DNA of 46,479 nt from Pseudomonas sp. Ga0074129 (lineage in GTDB: Bacteria; Pseudomonadota; Gammaproteobacteria; Pseudomonadales; Pseudomonadaceae): NCBI GenBank assembly GCA_001465025.1, contig LNDO01000108.1, positions 1 to 46,479 of the forward strand, read 5' to 3'. Under the pieces are notes generated by a model. The model did not search any database. It had not been told where the DNA came from and saw only the letters and a list, made by a program, of their open reading frames with translations. Position numbers and translations under genes: made by a program. Each line of letters starts with the position of its first letter. The stretch's first letter is position 1. Of the stretch, positions 18,929 through 33,350 are shown piece after piece.

Positions 18929-19780
18929 TTATTCAGCCGCTTCAACCGCAGCTATCATGCGAACAACATCAACCGTTTCCGCAACATCGTGAACTCGCAG
19001 TATGCGAGCTCCCTTGCTAATACCTAATGCAGCCAACGCCAGACTGCCAGAAAGACGACCACCCACCTCACGCCCGAGCGCTTGCCCAATCATGCTCTTG
19101 CGCGATACCCCAACCAGCAGTGGACGCCCGAGCACATGCAGTTTTGCTAAATGTTTAAACAGCGAGAGGTTGTGCTGAAGATTTTTTGCAAAGCCGAAGC
19201 CCGGGTCGAGAATGATGCGGTCACGTGCAATCCCTTCGGACTCACACGCGATCATGCGCTCAAGCAAAAAATCACTGACTTGCGCGACTACATCGGCGTA
19301 TTGAGGACTGTCCTGCATGCTGCCGGGCTCGCCACGCATGTGCATGAGGCATACAGGCAATCCTGTATCGCGCACTGCATCAAGTGCGCCGTCGCGCTGC
19401 AGGGCGCGAACGTCATTGATTAATCCAGCACCTAAGCGAGCCGCCTCACGCATAACCGCTGGCGTCGAGGTATCTACCGAAATAATGACATCAAGCTCCG
19501 CCGCAATAGCTTCAACAACAGGCGCAACCCGCTCAAGCTCTTCAGTCGTCGACACCGCACGCGCACCTGGACGCGTTGACTCGCCACCCACATCAATGAG
19601 CGTGGCACCTGCAAGCAGCATGGCTTCGGCATGTCGCAAAGCCATGTCACGCTGACCAAAACGCCCCCCATCAGAAAACGAGTCGGGCGTGACATTAAGA
19701 ATGCCCATCACATGCGGACGGCTTAAATCAAGAAGCCGGCTACCACAAGGTAGCCGGCCGAAAGGTGACACATCAGACAT
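18929..19780 (-). CDS. folP: Dihydropteroate synthase
   Basis: A 283-aa TIM-barrel enzyme joining p-aminobenzoate to hydroxymethyl-dihydropterin diphosphate in folate synthesis; it is the sulfonamide target. It shows GILNVTPDSFSDGG, DVGGESTRPGA, DPGFGFAKNLQHN and SRKSMIG. It lies 8 bases after ftsH, the conserved ftsH-folP-glmM order. Confidence 0.96.
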   Translation of the reverse strand: MSDVSPFGRLPCGSRLLDLSRPHVMGILNVTPDSFSDGGRFGQRDMALRHAEAMLLAGATLIDVGGESTRPGARAVSTTEELERVAPVVEAIAAELDVIISVDTSTPAVMREAARLGAGLINDVRALQRDGALDAVRDTGLPVCLMHMRGEPGSMQDSPQYADVVAQVSDFLLERMIACESEGIARDRIILDPGFGFAKNLQHNLSLFKHLAKLHVLGRPLLVGVSRKSMIGQALGREVGGRLSGSLALAALGISKGARILRVHDVAETVDVVRMIAAVEAAE

Positions 19781-19788
19781 GAAGAACC

Positions 19789-21714
19789 TTAGAGCTCAGC
19801 GGCCGGACCACCGATGGGTTTTTCCACAGACTCGACCACGGCTACAGGCGCAGTCGGCGTGCCACCACCGCTGTCATTACCCTGCCAGCCTTTGGGATCA
19901 CGAGGGTCTAGGCCATTCATGATGTCGTCGATTTGTTCGGCATCAATGGTTTCATACTTCATCAGTGCTTCTGCCATGGCGTCGAGCTTGTCACGGTTTG
20001 CTTGAAGCAACTGCTTGGCAGTGCCGTAGCACTCATCAATGATGCTGCGCACTTCCTGATCGATCAACTTGGCGGTTTCAGAAGAAACGTTGCTCTGGTT
20101 GCTACCCATACTGCGACCAAGGAAGACTTCACCCTCCTCCTCCGCATACATGAGCGGGCCAAGCTTCTCGGACAGCCCCCACTTGGTCACCATGTTCTTG
20201 GCAAGCTGCGTGGCACGCATGATGTCGTTGGATGCGCCAGTGGTCACACCATCAAAACCCAACGTCATTTCTTCAGCGATACGGCCGCCGAACAACGAGC
20301 AAATCTGGCTGATCAGCGCGCGCTTGGAGAGACTGTAACGGTCCTCCTCAGGCAGAAACATCGTTACGCCCAGCGCACGACCACGGGGGATGATCGACAC
20401 TTTGTAGACGGGATCATGCTCAGGCACCAGACGACCCACGATGGCGTGACCCGCCTCGTGATAAGCCGTGTTCAGTTTCTCTTTGTCGGACATGACCATT
20501 GTTTTACGCTCAGCGCCCATCATGATCTTGTCTTTGGCCAGTTCGAACTCTTTCATTTCGACTACGCGCTTACCAGCACGCGCAGCAAACAGTGACGCCT
20601 CGTTGACCAGGTTAGCCAGATCAGCACCAGAGAAACCTGGCGTACCACGAGCAATAACGGCAGGAGCAACGTCTTCGCCCATAGGCACTTTGCGCATGTG
20701 GACTTTGAGAATCTGCTCGCGACCGCGAATGTCAGGCAAGCCAACCACAACCTGACGGTCGAAGCGACCCGGGCGCAGCAACGCAGGGTCGAGCACATCC
20801 GGACGGTTAGTGGCGGCGATCACGATGATGCCGTCATTCATTTCAAAGCCATCCATCTCAACCAGCAACTGGTTGAGTGTTTGCTCACGCTCGTCGTGAC
20901 CACCGCCCATACCTGCGCCACGATGACGACCTACAGCGTCGATCTCATCGATAAAGATGATGCAGGGTGCGTGCTTCTTGGCCTGCTCGAACATGTCACG
21001 CACACGGGACGCACCGACACCGACGAACATCTCGACAAAGTCCGAACCCGAAATGGTGAAGAACGGCACTTTGGCTTCGCCGGCAACAGCCTTGGCAAGC
21101 AATGTTTTACCGGTACCTGGCGAGCCAACCATCAACACGCCACGCGGTATGCGACCACCGAGACGCTGGAATTTGCCAGGATCACGCAGGAACTCAACCA
21201 ACTCACTGACTTCTTCTTTAGCCTCGTCGCAACCGGCAACGTCAGCAAAAGTTGTCTTGACCTGATCTTCGGAGAGCAAACGCGCCTTAGATTTACCGAA
21301 GCTCATCGGCCCACCCTTGCCGCCCGCACCACCTTGCATCTGACGCATGAAGAACATAAAGACAGCAATAATCACCAGAATCGGGAAGCTGGCTACCAGC
21401 AACTGCGTCCAAATGCTCTGTTGCTCAGGCTGCTTGCCGACGATCTCGACGTTATTGTCCATCAGATCCTTGATCAGGCCATTGTCCTGAATCGCAGGCC
21501 GTACGGTTTCGAATGACGAGCCGTCAATGCGTGTGCCGCTGATAATGAAACCATCGACGGTGACTCGCTTGACACCGCCATCCTGCACCTGCTGGATGAA
21601 CTGCGAGTAATTGAGTTTGTTCGTCTCACTCGGGCTGGAGAAATTGTTCATCACCGTTACCAAAACGGCTGCGATGATCAACCACAGGACCAGATTCTTT
21701 GCCATGTCGTTCAA
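19789..21714 (-). CDS. ftsH: ATP-dependent zinc metalloprotease FtsH
   Basis: A 641-aa inner-membrane AAA+ protease degrading sigma-32, LpxC-type regulators and damaged membrane proteins. It has two membrane helices (about 8-22 and 102-123) around a short periplasmic domain and an AAA module with Walker B FIDEID at 254-259. The second region of homology is followed by the zinc site HEAGH at 419-423. Walker A reads GSPGTGKT (197-204) where the family has GPPGTGKT; the GKT core is intact. The start is a TTG at 21714, well spaced from GAGGG; an ATG three codons later is the alternative. Confidence 0.97.
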   Translation of the reverse strand: MNDMAKNLVLWLIIAAVLVTVMNNFSSPSETNKLNYSQFIQQVQDGGVKRVTVDGFIISGTRIDGSSFETVRPAIQDNGLIKDLMDNNVEIVGKQPEQQSIWTQLLVASFPILVIIAVFMFFMRQMQGGAGGKGGPMSFGKSKARLLSEDQVKTTFADVAGCDEAKEEVSELVEFLRDPGKFQRLGGRIPRGVLMVGSPGTGKTLLAKAVAGEAKVPFFTISGSDFVEMFVGVGASRVRDMFEQAKKHAPCIIFIDEIDAVGRHRGAGMGGGHDEREQTLNQLLVEMDGFEMNDGIIVIAATNRPDVLDPALLRPGRFDRQVVVGLPDIRGREQILKVHMRKVPMGEDVAPAVIARGTPGFSGADLANLVNEASLFAARAGKRVVEMKEFELAKDKIMMGAERKTMVMSDKEKLNTAYHEAGHAIVGRLVPEHDPVYKVSIIPRGRALGVTMFLPEEDRYSLSKRALISQICSLFGGRIAEEMTLGFDGVTTGASNDIMRATQLAKNMVTKWGLSEKLGPLMYAEEEGEVFLGRSMGSNQSNVSSETAKLIDQEVRSIIDECYGTAKQLLQANRDKLDAMAEALMKYETIDAEQIDDIMNGLDPRDPKGWQGNDSGGGTPTAPVAVVESVEKPIGGPAAEL

Positions 21715-21887
21715 TTTACTACCCTCTGAAGCAGGCCCCTTGCTGAAGCGCGCTTCGCATGACGACCAGTTATGTACCGGTCTAACTTACTACACAACGC
21801 CCACCCCTGGCAGGCACCGTCTGTAACCCTTTATTTGCATTAGGACCGCGTACGCGCAAAACAATTCGCAGAGTCACTCAGCAGCCT

Positions 21888-22511
21888 TCAAATACCGCGA
21901 AAGCCACGCGCGAGCATGTACTGCTCTCGCGAGCGATCACGTGAAGAAAGCGGCTTGCGCATCTGCACCTTGTCGAACATCTGTCGCACCTGCTTGTGGT
22001 AGAGATCAAAGCCTTCGCCTTGGAAGATCTTGATCAGAAAATCACCGCCTGGCCGCAACACCCGAGACGACAAATCCAGCGCCAGCTCGCAGAGGTACAT
22101 CGCGCGAGGCTGATCCGACTCTCTCACCCCACTCATATTGGGGGCCATGTCTGAAATCACAAGGTCTACCGGCTGATTACCGATTGCCTCAAGGATCTTT
22201 GCGAACACCTCATCGTCGGTAAAGTCACCTTGGATGAAATTGACATCGGGAATGCTGTCCATTTCCAGAATATCTGACGCGATCAGCCGCCCCTTGTCAC
22301 CGATCACTCGACTGGTGACCTGAGACCAACCACCAGGTGCGGCACCAAGATCGACTACAGTGATGCCAGGCCTAAGGATGCGATCCTTCTCCTGAATCTC
22401 AAGCAGTTTGTAACTGGCGCGCGAACGATAACCATCCTTTTGCGCCATTTTGACGTAGGGGTCGTTGAAGTGCTCTTTCAGCCAACCTTGACTGGTCTTG
22501 GAACGGGCCAC
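21888..22511 (-). CDS. rlmE: 23S rRNA (uridine(2552)-2'-O)-methyltransferase
   Basis: A 207-aa FtsJ/RrmJ enzyme that methylates U2552 in the ribosomal A-loop. It begins [15 protein letters not shown] from a GTG at 22511, seven bases after GAGG. The SAM motif is [11 protein letters not shown] (54-64). The K-D-K-E set is visible in [27 protein letters not shown] and DRSREQY. It is heat-inducible in E. coli and paired with ftsH there as here. The gap to ftsH is 173 bases. Confidence 0.95.
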   Translation of the reverse strand: MARSKTSQGWLKEHFNDPYVKMAQKDGYRSRASYKLLEIQEKDRILRPGITVVDLGAAPGGWSQVTSRVIGDKGRLIASDILEMDSIPDVNFIQGDFTDDEVFAKILEAIGNQPVDLVISDMAPNMSGVRESDQPRAMYLCELALDLSSRVLRPGGDFLIKIFQGEGFDLYHKQVRQMFDKVQMRKPLSSRDRSREQYMLARGFRGI

Positions 22512-22614
22512 GCAATACCTCGAACTGTGCAACGCATGAATATCTGGGCGGTCCCGAAGACGCTCGGGTAAACTAATCGCCGTTTTTTATCAGATTAAAT
22601 GCAGGAATCAGATT

Positions 22615-22926
22615 ATGCCGCTCACTCAAGAGCAGAAGAAACAATTCAAATCTATCGGCCACCACCTAAAGCCTGTATTGATCGTGGCCGACAATGGTTT
22701 GACCGAAGGTGTGCTCGCCGAACTGGAGCGCGCACTGAGCGATCATGAACTGATTAAAGTGCAATTGCGCATCATTGAGCGTGAAGATCGCTTGGCGGCC
22801 ATTAGCGAGCTGTGCAAAGCCGGCAAAGCCGAAACCGTACAAGTGATCGGTAAAATGGCACTGATCTATCGCAAAAATCCTAAGGTCAACAAGAACCTGT
22901 CAAACGTGCATCGCCACCAAGGCTGA
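22615..22926 (+). CDS. yhbY: Ribosome assembly RNA-binding protein YhbY
   Basis: A 103-aa CRM-domain protein that binds pre-50S particles. It shows QKKQFKSIGHHLKPVLIVADNGLTEGVLAEL and the GKMALIYRKNP ending with the expected helix-strand order. It diverges from rlmE, leaving about 100 bases that must hold both promoters. An ordinary, complete gene. Confidence 0.93.
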   Translation: MPLTQEQKKQFKSIGHHLKPVLIVADNGLTEGVLAELERALSDHELIKVQLRIIEREDRLAAISELCKAGKAETVQVIGKMALIYRKNPKVNKNLSNVHRHQG

Positions 22927-22974
22927 TGCATTTGCCGCGCAAGGTGCGTCAAGCACCTTGCAGGCAAGCTCTTG

Positions 22975-23421
22975 CTACACTTCGTCTTGCGCTCTTACTG
23001 GCGGAGGCTGTAACACCAGCAGTAAGCCGCAGAATGCCACCGCCAAGTAGCTGAACATCAGCCAGAGGTCGGCCGTAGCAACCAACTGGCGTACAGCAAT
23101 GTAACTGCCAGCCATCACCTCGACAGCTATCAGCAAATGCCCACGGGTATCGCGCCACAAGCTGCTCAGCCCCTTAGCGCGCACCAGCACAAACACCTGC
23201 AGACCTGCACAAACAGCCGCCAAACCCATCAGCAGTGGCCGTAGCGCATTACTGATTTCTTCCACCAGCAACGACGCCAAGCCTGCATGGGCAATGGCCG
23301 GCAGCAGCAGAAAATGCAGCAACCAGAGGCCACCGACCCAGAGCGTCTGAGCCAGCAGCCAACTGATTGATCCGGCATCACGACCAGCGGGCTTAGAGAT
23401 GACGAACCTCAACGATCTCAT
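22975..23421 (-). CDS. DUF4149 membrane protein
   Basis: A roughly 148-aa protein with four predicted membrane helices (starting at [79 protein letters not shown]). It resembles the small DUF4149 inner-membrane proteins found beside greA in pseudomonads. The ATG at 23421 makes it overlap the end of greA by 29 bases; a TTG at 23412 is also possible. No function is known. Confidence 0.75.
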   Translation of the reverse strand: MRSLRFVISKPAGRDAGSISWLLAQTLWVGGLWLLHFLLLPAIAHAGLASLLVEEISNALRPLLMGLAAVCAGLQVFVLVRAKGLSSLWRDTRGHLLIAVEVMAGSYIAVRQLVATADLWLMFSYLAVAFCGLLLVLQPPPVRAQDEV

Positions 23422-23865
23422 ACTCGAGCGCGCCACTGGGCGTTTGCACGACCACTACATCGCCTTCGCTCTTACCGATCAAGGCGCGAGCGATAGGTGA
23501 GCCAACGGATATCTTGCGTTGCTTGATGTCCGCCTCGTCCTCACCCACGATCTGGTAGATCACGCTCTCATCGGTTTCGCAGTTGGCAATCTCAACAGTG
23601 GTGCCAAAGATCACTTTGCCGGTGTGCTCAATGGTGGTGACATCGATGATCACTGCATTCTGCAGACGACCTTCGATATCGCGGATACGCGCCTCGACCA
23701 TGCCTTGCTGCTCGCGTGCAGCGTGGTACTCGGCGTTTTCCTTAAGGTCACCCAACTCACGGGCAGTACCAATGTCTTGACTGAGCTTGGGGCGCACAAC
23801 CTTGGTCAAGTGCGCATGCTCTTCTTCCAGGGCGCGAGCGCCCTGAACGGTCATGGGGTATTTAG

Positions 23866-23869
<4 letters not shown>
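23393..23869 (-). CDS. greA: Transcription elongation factor GreA
   Basis: A 158-aa factor that rescues backtracked RNA polymerase by stimulating transcript cleavage. An N-terminal coiled coil carries the acidic tip (around [16 protein letters not shown]), and the C-terminal FKBP-like domain has [20 protein letters not shown]. It starts within the last four bases of carB (ATGA-type overlap), so it is translationally coupled to carB. Standard length. Confidence 0.97.
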
Positions 23870-27087
<3,218 letters not shown>

Positions 27088-27123
27088 GTTCTCTCTCTCG
27101 AATCCTTGGGTCAGTCGGCTGGC

Positions 27124-28272
27124 TTAACGGCGCTTGGCCATGGCTTCGATAAAACGGTCGAACAGCGGTGCCACATCGGCTGGGCCGGGGCTCGCCTCGG
27201 GGTGACCTTGGAAGCTGAAGGCGTCCTTGTCGGTACGCTCGATACCCTGCAGGGAACCGTCGAACAGCGACTTATGAATGGCGCGCACATTGCTCGGCAG
27301 GCTGCTTTCGTCCACGGCAAAACCGTGGTTTTGGCTGGTGATCATGACCACGCCGGTTTTCAGATCCTGCACCGGGTGGTTGGCACCGTGGTGGCCGTGG
27401 CCCATTTTCAGGGTCTTGGCACCGGAAGCCAGCGCCAGCAACTGGTGGCCGAGGCAGATGCCGAATACCGGAATATCGGTCTCCAACACCGCTTTGATCG
27501 CAGCAATGGCGTAATCGCACGGTTCTGGATCGCCCGGACCGTTGGACAGGAAAACACCATCTGGATTCAGCGCAAGCACATCGCTAGCAGGCGTTTGCGC
27601 CGGCACGACCGTTACGCGGCAACCGCGCTCGACCAACATGCGCAGAATGTTCCACTTAACGCCGTAATCGTAGGCGACCACGTGGTGCGGCAATTCGCTT
27701 GCTGGAATTTCCGGATGGCTGTCATCCTGCAAATTCCACACACTGGAGCGCCACTCGTAACGCTCAGTACAGCTAACCACTTTAGCCAGGTCCATGCCTT
27801 TAAGGCCTGGGAAGCTGCGCGCCAATTCCAGCGCTTTTTCTTCGGTGGCGTCATCGCCGACCAGAATGCAGCCGTTTTGCGAGCCTTTCTCACGCAGGAT
27901 GCGGGTCAGGCGGCGGGTATCAATACCGGCGATGGCGACAGTGCCGTTTTCCTTGAGGTACTCATCAAGCGGCTGTTTGTTACGCCAGTTGCTGGAGGTC
28001 AGCGGCAAGTCGCGGATAATCAAGCCGGCTGCCCATACGCGGTTGGACTCGGCGTCTTCCGGCGTGGTGCCGGTGTTGCCGATGTGCGGATAGGTCAGGG
28101 TGACAATCTGCTGGGCATAGGAAGGATCGGTAAGGATTTCCTGATAGCCGGTCATGGCGGTGTTAAAAACCACCTCTCCAATAGTTTGGCCATCGGCACC
28201 GATGGCCTCGCCGCGAAAAATACTGCCATCAGCAAGAGCCAAAATGGCAGGTTTAAGGGCTGGCTTACTCAA
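27124..28272 (-). CDS. carA: Carbamoyl-phosphate synthase small subunit
   Basis: A 382-aa glutaminase subunit that delivers ammonia to CarB. The class I amidotransferase triad is C273 in FGICLGHQ, H357 and E359 in [11 protein letters not shown]. The start is a TTG at 28272, eight bases after GGAGGT. The N-terminus reads [15 protein letters not shown], with KPA written twice, so the opening is about four residues longer than the usual [12 protein letters not shown] form. Separated from dapB by a terminator. Confidence 0.97.
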   Translation of the reverse strand: MSKPALKPAILALADGSIFRGEAIGADGQTIGEVVFNTAMTGYQEILTDPSYAQQIVTLTYPHIGNTGTTPEDAESNRVWAAGLIIRDLPLTSSNWRNKQPLDEYLKENGTVAIAGIDTRRLTRILREKGSQNGCILVGDDATEEKALELARSFPGLKGMDLAKVVSCTERYEWRSSVWNLQDDSHPEIPASELPHHVVAYDYGVKWNILRMLVERGCRVTVVPAQTPASDVLALNPDGVFLSNGPGDPEPCDYAIAAIKAVLETDIPVFGICLGHQLLALASGAKTLKMGHGHHGANHPVQDLKTGVVMITSQNHGFAVDESSLPSNVRAIHKSLFDGSLQGIERTDKDAFSFQGHPEASPGPADVAPLFDRFIEAMAKRR

Positions 28273-28314
28273 GAAAACCTCCGAAAATTAAAACGTGAAG
28301 CAAACGCAGGTTGT

Positions 28315-28355
28315 AAAAAAGCGGGATGACGTATCAACCGTCACCCCGCTTTTTT
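28315..28355 (-). terminator. Terminator between dapB and carA
   Basis: A long stem, AAAAAAGCGGG-A-TGACG with CGTCA-C-CCCGCTTTTTT (one mismatch), around a TATCAAC-like loop. On the minus strand it is followed by a T run, so it ends the dapB side before the carA unit. It lies about 40 bases upstream of the carA start and could also act as a carA leader attenuator. Confidence 0.8.
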
Positions 28356-28375
28356 ATCTGATTCATTCTGCGCAA

Positions 28376-28395
28376 CTTTAGTGGACACACTAAAG
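28376..28395 (-). repeat. Perfect 8-bp inverted repeat in the dapB-carA gap
   Basis: CTTTAGTG/CACTAAAG with a GACA loop lies 21 bases upstream (minus-strand sense) of the terminator hairpin. It has no T tract, so it is not a terminator. It could be an operator or an RNA hairpin in the carA 5' region. Function not known. Confidence 0.35.
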
Positions 28396-28481
28396 CAGAA
28401 AGCTTACAGGAAAGTCCCTTTTTGGTCCACCGCCAGTTGCACCCAAGACGCAGTTAACTGTCACACCTGCGACAGCATGAC

Positions 28482-29327
<846 letters not shown>

Positions 29328-29356
29328 TTAGCGACCGCGCAGCCTGTCAGCGGGAT

Positions 29357-30487
29357 TTACAGATCGCCAAAGAAGCGCTTTACACCCTCGAACCAGCCAT
29401 TGGCTTTCGGCGAGTGCGAGCTGTCACCTTCCAGGGTTTTGCGGAACTCATCGAGCAACTCGCGCTGACGACGATCCAGGTTAACCGGCGTCTCTACCGC
29501 CACCTTGCACATCAGGTCGCCCGCCCCACCGCCGCGCACAGGGGCCACGCCCTTGCCACGCAGGCGGAACATCTTGCCGGTCTGCGTGCCTTCCGGAATC
29601 TTCAGCTTGACCCGACCGTCCAGCGTCGGCACTTCCAGTTCACCACCCAGAGCTGCATCGGCAAAACTGATTGGCACTTCGCAGTACAGGTGCTTGCCGT
29701 CGCGTTGGAAGATGGCGTGCTCGCGCACATTCACCACCACATACAGATCGCCGGAAGGGCCACCCATGGTGCCCGCCTCACCTTCGCCGGTCAGACGAAT
29801 GCGATCGCCGGTATCCACGCCCGCAGGCACTTTCACCGACAAGGTTTTATGTTCTTCCACCCGGCCTTGGCCGTGGCAGGAACCACAGGGATCAGTGATC
29901 ATCTTGCCGGTGCCGTGGCAGCGCGGACAGGTTTGCTGCACCGAGAAGAAGCCCTGCTGCATGCGCACCTGACCGATACCGCCACAGGTGGTACAGGTCA
30001 CCGGCGTGGTGCCTTTCTTCGCGCCCGTGCCATCGCACGGTTTGCAATTAACCAGTGTCGGCACACGGATGGTCACTGTCGTGCCGCGTACGGCCTCTTC
30101 CAGATCCAACTCCAGGGTGTAGCGCAGATCACTGCCGCGCTGGGCGCCCCCGCGTTGACCGCCGCGACCACCGCCCCCGAAGAAATCGCTGAATACATCG
30201 CCGAAAATATCGGAGAAATTCGCACCACCTGGGCCACCGCCACCGCCGCCGCCCATCTGCGGATCGACACCAGCATGCCCGTATTGATCATAAGCCGAAC
30301 GCTTGGCGGCATCGGAGAGCACTTCGTAAGCCTCATTGGCTTCCTTGAACTTCTCTTCGGACGCTTTATCGTCAGGGTTGCGATCTGGGTGGTACTTCAT
30401 GGCCAGGCGGCGGTAGGCCTTTTTCAGCTCCGCTTCACTGGCACCGCGCTCAACACCGAGCACTTCGTAAAAATCGCGTTTAGCCAT
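29357..30487 (-). CDS. dnaJ: Chaperone protein DnaJ
   Basis: A 376-aa Hsp40 co-chaperone that stimulates DnaK ATPase and loads substrates. It has a J domain (1-70) with the HPD motif in MKYHPDRNP, a Gly/Phe-rich linker with long glycine runs (about 75-115), then four CxxCxGxG zinc motifs ([32 protein letters not shown]). The C-terminal substrate domains are complete. It lies 122 bases after dnaK. Confidence 0.98.
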   Translation of the reverse strand: MAKRDFYEVLGVERGASEAELKKAYRRLAMKYHPDRNPDDKASEEKFKEANEAYEVLSDAAKRSAYDQYGHAGVDPQMGGGGGGGPGGANFSDIFGDVFSDFFGGGGRGGQRGGAQRGSDLRYTLELDLEEAVRGTTVTIRVPTLVNCKPCDGTGAKKGTTPVTCTTCGGIGQVRMQQGFFSVQQTCPRCHGTGKMITDPCGSCHGQGRVEEHKTLSVKVPAGVDTGDRIRLTGEGEAGTMGGPSGDLYVVVNVREHAIFQRDGKHLYCEVPISFADAALGGELEVPTLDGRVKLKIPEGTQTGKMFRLRGKGVAPVRGGGAGDLMCKVAVETPVNLDRRQRELLDEFRKTLEGDSSHSPKANGWFEGVKRFFGDL

Positions 30488-30529
30488 AAGTCTTCAACAC
30501 CTTTAAATCGTCTACTCCAGACACGCCAA

Positions 30530-30588
30530 CGCGGGAGCAAGCTCCCGCGCGACGGATCATGCCGGGCGCAACCTGCGCCACGCCCGGC
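30530..30588. repeat. Two GC-rich hairpins between dnaK and dnaJ
   Basis: The first is a perfect stem, GCGGGAGC/GCTCCCGC with almost no loop (REP-like core), at 30530-30549. The second, at 30561-30588, pairs GCCGGGCG with CGCCCGGC and can extend inward through GCGCA/TGCGC. Neither has a T tract, so they are more likely REP-type or mRNA-stabilising structures than terminators. They may lower dnaJ expression relative to dnaK. Confidence 0.55.
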
Positions 30589-30609
30589 CAGAGCGGTATA
30601 AGCTTGCGC

Positions 30610-32526
30610 TTACTTGTTGTCTTTGACCTCTTCGAACTCAGCATCGACTACGTCGTCTGCGGCGTCCTTGGCTTGTTCACCACCTGCAGGCTGCGCGCCT
30701 GGCTGTGGCTGCTCGGCATACATCTTCTGCGCCAGCGGTGCGGTCACTTCAGACAACGCGGTCATCTTGGCTTCGATTTCGGCCTTGTCGTCGCCTTTGA
30801 CTGCCGCTTCCAGAGCAGTCAGTGCGGCTTCGATGGCTGTTTTCTCATCGGCAGTGGCCTTATCGCCCGCCTCGACAATCATCTTGCGGGTGGCGTGCAC
30901 CAGTTGATCACCTTGGTTGCGCGCACCGGCCAGCTCTTCAAACTTGCGGTCTTCCTCAGCGTTTGCTTCGGCGTCACGCACCATCTGCTGGATCTCTTCC
31001 TCGGACAGACCCGAGTTGGCCTTGATCACGATGGACTGAGTCTTACCGGTGGCTTTGTCCTTGGCACTTACATGCAGGATACCGTTGGCGTCAATATCGA
31101 AGGTTACTTCGATCTGCGGCACGCCGCGCGGCGCTGGCGGAATCTCGGCCAGGTCGAACTTACCCAGCGACTTGTTACCGCTGGCTTGCTTGCGCTCGCC
31201 CTGCAGTACGTGAATGGTCACTGCGCCCTGGTTGTCGTCGGCAGTCGAGAACACCTGCGATTTTTTGGTCGGGATCGTGGTGTTTTTCTCGATCAGTGCG
31301 GTCATCACACCGCCCATGGTTTCAATACCCAGGGTCAGCGGGGAAACGTCCAGCAGCAGTACGTCCTTGACGTCACCAGCCAGCACCGCGCCCTGAATAG
31401 CTGCGCCCATGGCCACGGCCTCGTCCGGGTTGACGTCTTTGCGCGCTTCTTTACCGAAGAAATCGGTAACCAGCTTCTGCACCAACGGCATGCGGGTCTG
31501 ACCGCCAACCAGGATCACATCATTGATCGCAGCGATGTCGATACCAGCGTCTTTCAGCGCGATACGGCAAGGCTCAATGGTGCGCTGCACCAAGTCTTCA
31601 ACCAGCGATTCCAGCTTGGCACGCGAGATCTTCACGTTCAGGTGCTTAGGACCGGTGGCATCTGCAGTGATGTACGGCAGGTTGACGTCGGTCGACTGGC
31701 TCGACGACAACTCGATCTTGGCTTTCTCAGCAGCTTCTTTCAGGCGCTGCATGGCCAGCGGATCACCTTTGAGGTTCATACCGCTTTCTTTCTTGAATTC
31801 GTCGACGAGATAGTCGATCAGACGAATGTCAAAGTCTTCACCGCCGAGAAAGGTGTCACCGTTGGTGGCCAACACTTCAAACTGGTGCTCGCCATCAACT
31901 TCGGCAATCTCGATCACCGACACGTCGAAGGTACCGCCACCCAGGTCATAAACGATGACAGTGTGGTCGCCTTTGGCTTTGTCCATGCCATAAGCCAGGG
32001 CAGCCGCAGTCGGCTCGTTGATAATGCGCTTAACGTCCAGACCGGCAATGCGACCGGCGTCTTTAGTGGCCTGGCGCTGGCTGTCGTTGAAGTAAGCCGG
32101 CACGGTGATCACCGCCTCGGTCACTGGCTCGCCGAGGTAGTCTTCGGCGGTTTTCTTCATCTTCTTCAGAATTTCAGCCGAGATTTGTGGCGGAGCCATC
32201 TTCTGGCCGTTCACTTCAACCCAAGCGTCGCCGTTGTCTGCTTTGGCGATCTTGTAAGGCACCATCTGGATATCTTTCTGTACGACGTCTTCATCAAAAC
32301 GACGACCGATCAGACGCTTCACCGCATACAGGGTGTTGTGCGGGTTGGTCACTGCTTGGCGCTTGGCCGACTGACCGACGAGGATTTCACCATCGTTGGC
32401 ATACGCAATGATCGACGGCGTGGTACGCGCGCCTTCAGCGTTTTCGATTACTTTGACGGTGCCGTTTTCCAAAATCGAGACGCAGGAGTTGGTGGTCCCC
32501 AGGTCGATACCAATAATTCTGCCCAT
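30610..32526 (-). CDS. dnaK: Molecular chaperone DnaK (Hsp70)
   Basis: A 638-aa Hsp70. The nucleotide-binding domain begins [17 protein letters not shown] and carries [12 protein letters not shown] and [11 protein letters not shown]; a substrate-binding domain follows, then the helical lid and the acidic tail ending EEVKDNK. The ATG at 32526 has the right spacing to GGGAG; an ATG two codons upstream is too close to that box. Lies 99 bases after grpE in a grpE-dnaK-dnaJ heat-shock operon. Confidence 0.98.
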   Translation of the reverse strand: MGRIIGIDLGTTNSCVSILENGTVKVIENAEGARTTPSIIAYANDGEILVGQSAKRQAVTNPHNTLYAVKRLIGRRFDEDVVQKDIQMVPYKIAKADNGDAWVEVNGQKMAPPQISAEILKKMKKTAEDYLGEPVTEAVITVPAYFNDSQRQATKDAGRIAGLDVKRIINEPTAAALAYGMDKAKGDHTVIVYDLGGGTFDVSVIEIAEVDGEHQFEVLATNGDTFLGGEDFDIRLIDYLVDEFKKESGMNLKGDPLAMQRLKEAAEKAKIELSSSQSTDVNLPYITADATGPKHLNVKISRAKLESLVEDLVQRTIEPCRIALKDAGIDIAAINDVILVGGQTRMPLVQKLVTDFFGKEARKDVNPDEAVAMGAAIQGAVLAGDVKDVLLLDVSPLTLGIETMGGVMTALIEKNTTIPTKKSQVFSTADDNQGAVTIHVLQGERKQASGNKSLGKFDLAEIPPAPRGVPQIEVTFDIDANGILHVSAKDKATGKTQSIVIKANSGLSEEEIQQMVRDAEANAEEDRKFEELAGARNQGDQLVHATRKMIVEAGDKATADEKTAIEAALTALEAAVKGDDKAEIEAKMTALSEVTAPLAQKMYAEQPQPGAQPAGGEQAKDAADDVVDAEFEEVKDNK

Positions 32527-32625
32527 ATTCATTCTCCCGAAACTTTGATAATTGCGCCGCTGTAACTGGTCAGCGGCGGTAGCACTAAAACGCTTGACTG
32601 TTTAATGGGGGCGGCTTGGTAAATT

Positions 32626-33195
32626 TCAAGCCTGCTCATCAATCGAAGGAGGCGTTTGCGCCGGTGCCTTGCTGACCACCACCATGGCGGGGCGCAGCAG
32701 GCGACCATTGAGCATGTAGCCCTTCTGGAACACCTTGAGCACGCTGTTAGGCTCAAGATTGGTACTTTCCTGCATCGCCATCGCCTGGTGATGCTCGGCA
32801 TTGAACGGCGCACCGTGCGGATCAATCACTTCCAATTGATAACGCTTGAGCGTGTCGTTAAACAGCTTGAGCGTCAGCTCCATGCCCTCACGTACAGCCT
32901 TGATGGCCTCGTCATCCGGGCTCGACAGCTCAAGGCCGCGCTCCAGGCTGTCGACCACCGGCAGCAAGTCGCTGGCAAACTTCTCTAGGGCAAACTTGTG
33001 CGCCTTTTCGACATCCTGCTCGGCGCGGCGGCGCACGTTCTGCAAATCGGCAGCCATGCGCAGCGACTGATCCTGCGCAGTGGCCAGTTGCTCTTCCAGC
33101 GCGTGCACGCGGGCAACCAGGTCATCGCCCGCAGCCGCTTCGGCAGCTGTTTGTACATCGGGATTCTGCGTATCCAGGGTCTGTTCGTCAGCCAT
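32626..33195 (-). CDS. grpE: Nucleotide exchange factor GrpE
   Basis: A 189-aa homodimeric exchange factor for DnaK. It has a long N-terminal coiled coil (about 30-90), then [13 protein letters not shown] and the C-terminal beta-wing with [16 protein letters not shown]. The ATG follows GAGGAGAG. First gene of the operon, with a clear sigma-32 promoter about 55-80 bases upstream. Confidence 0.97.
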   Translation of the reverse strand: MADEQTLDTQNPDVQTAAEAAAGDDLVARVHALEEQLATAQDQSLRMAADLQNVRRRAEQDVEKAHKFALEKFASDLLPVVDSLERGLELSSPDDEAIKAVREGMELTLKLFNDTLKRYQLEVIDPHGAPFNAEHHQAMAMQESTNLEPNSVLKVFQKGYMLNGRLLRPAMVVVSKAPAQTPPSIDEQA

Positions 33196-33248
33196 GAGTC
33201 TCTCCTCGTAAAATTCGACGCGAGCCGCAACTCACGTGTCTGACCGGT

Positions 33249-33276
33249 ATATGGGGTCAAAAAAAATGCTTTCAAG
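33249..33276 (-). promoter_or_regulatory. Sigma-32 heat-shock promoter of grpE-dnaK-dnaJ
   Basis: On the minus strand, CTTGAAA (33276-33270), a 13-base spacer and CCCCATAT (33256-33249) match the RpoH consensus in every defining base. It points at grpE. The start site should lie near 33242. Confidence 0.92.
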
Positions 33277-33289
33277 GAGAAAGAGCGGA

Positions 33290-33326
33290 TTGTCAGCCCA
33301 CAAAAAAACACTGTATAAATAACCAG
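33290..33326 (+). promoter_or_regulatory. recN promoter with LexA (SOS) box
   Basis: TTGTCA (33290-33295), an 18-base spacer and TATAAA (33314-33319) form a sigma-70 promoter. A 16-base LexA site, CTGTATAAATAACCAG (33311-33326), covers the -10, so LexA binding should block recN. The position and form match the recN SOS box of other gammaproteobacteria. Confidence 0.85.
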
Positions 33327-33350
33327 ACATGAACTTGGGAGGCCCTCGCC

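Noticed and set aside
22512-22614. A sigma-32 promoter for rlmE-ftsH
   Set aside because: A CCCAGATAT segment is vaguely similar to a -10, but no CTTGAAA-like -35 lies at a suitable distance.
30180-30260. Repeated GCC/CCG runs resembling a satellite
   Set aside because: These encode the glycine-rich linker of DnaJ.
30559-32565. A 668-codon plus-strand frame opposite dnaK
   Set aside because: Antisense Hsp70 frames of this kind are a known artefact of dnaK codon use; there is no independent support.
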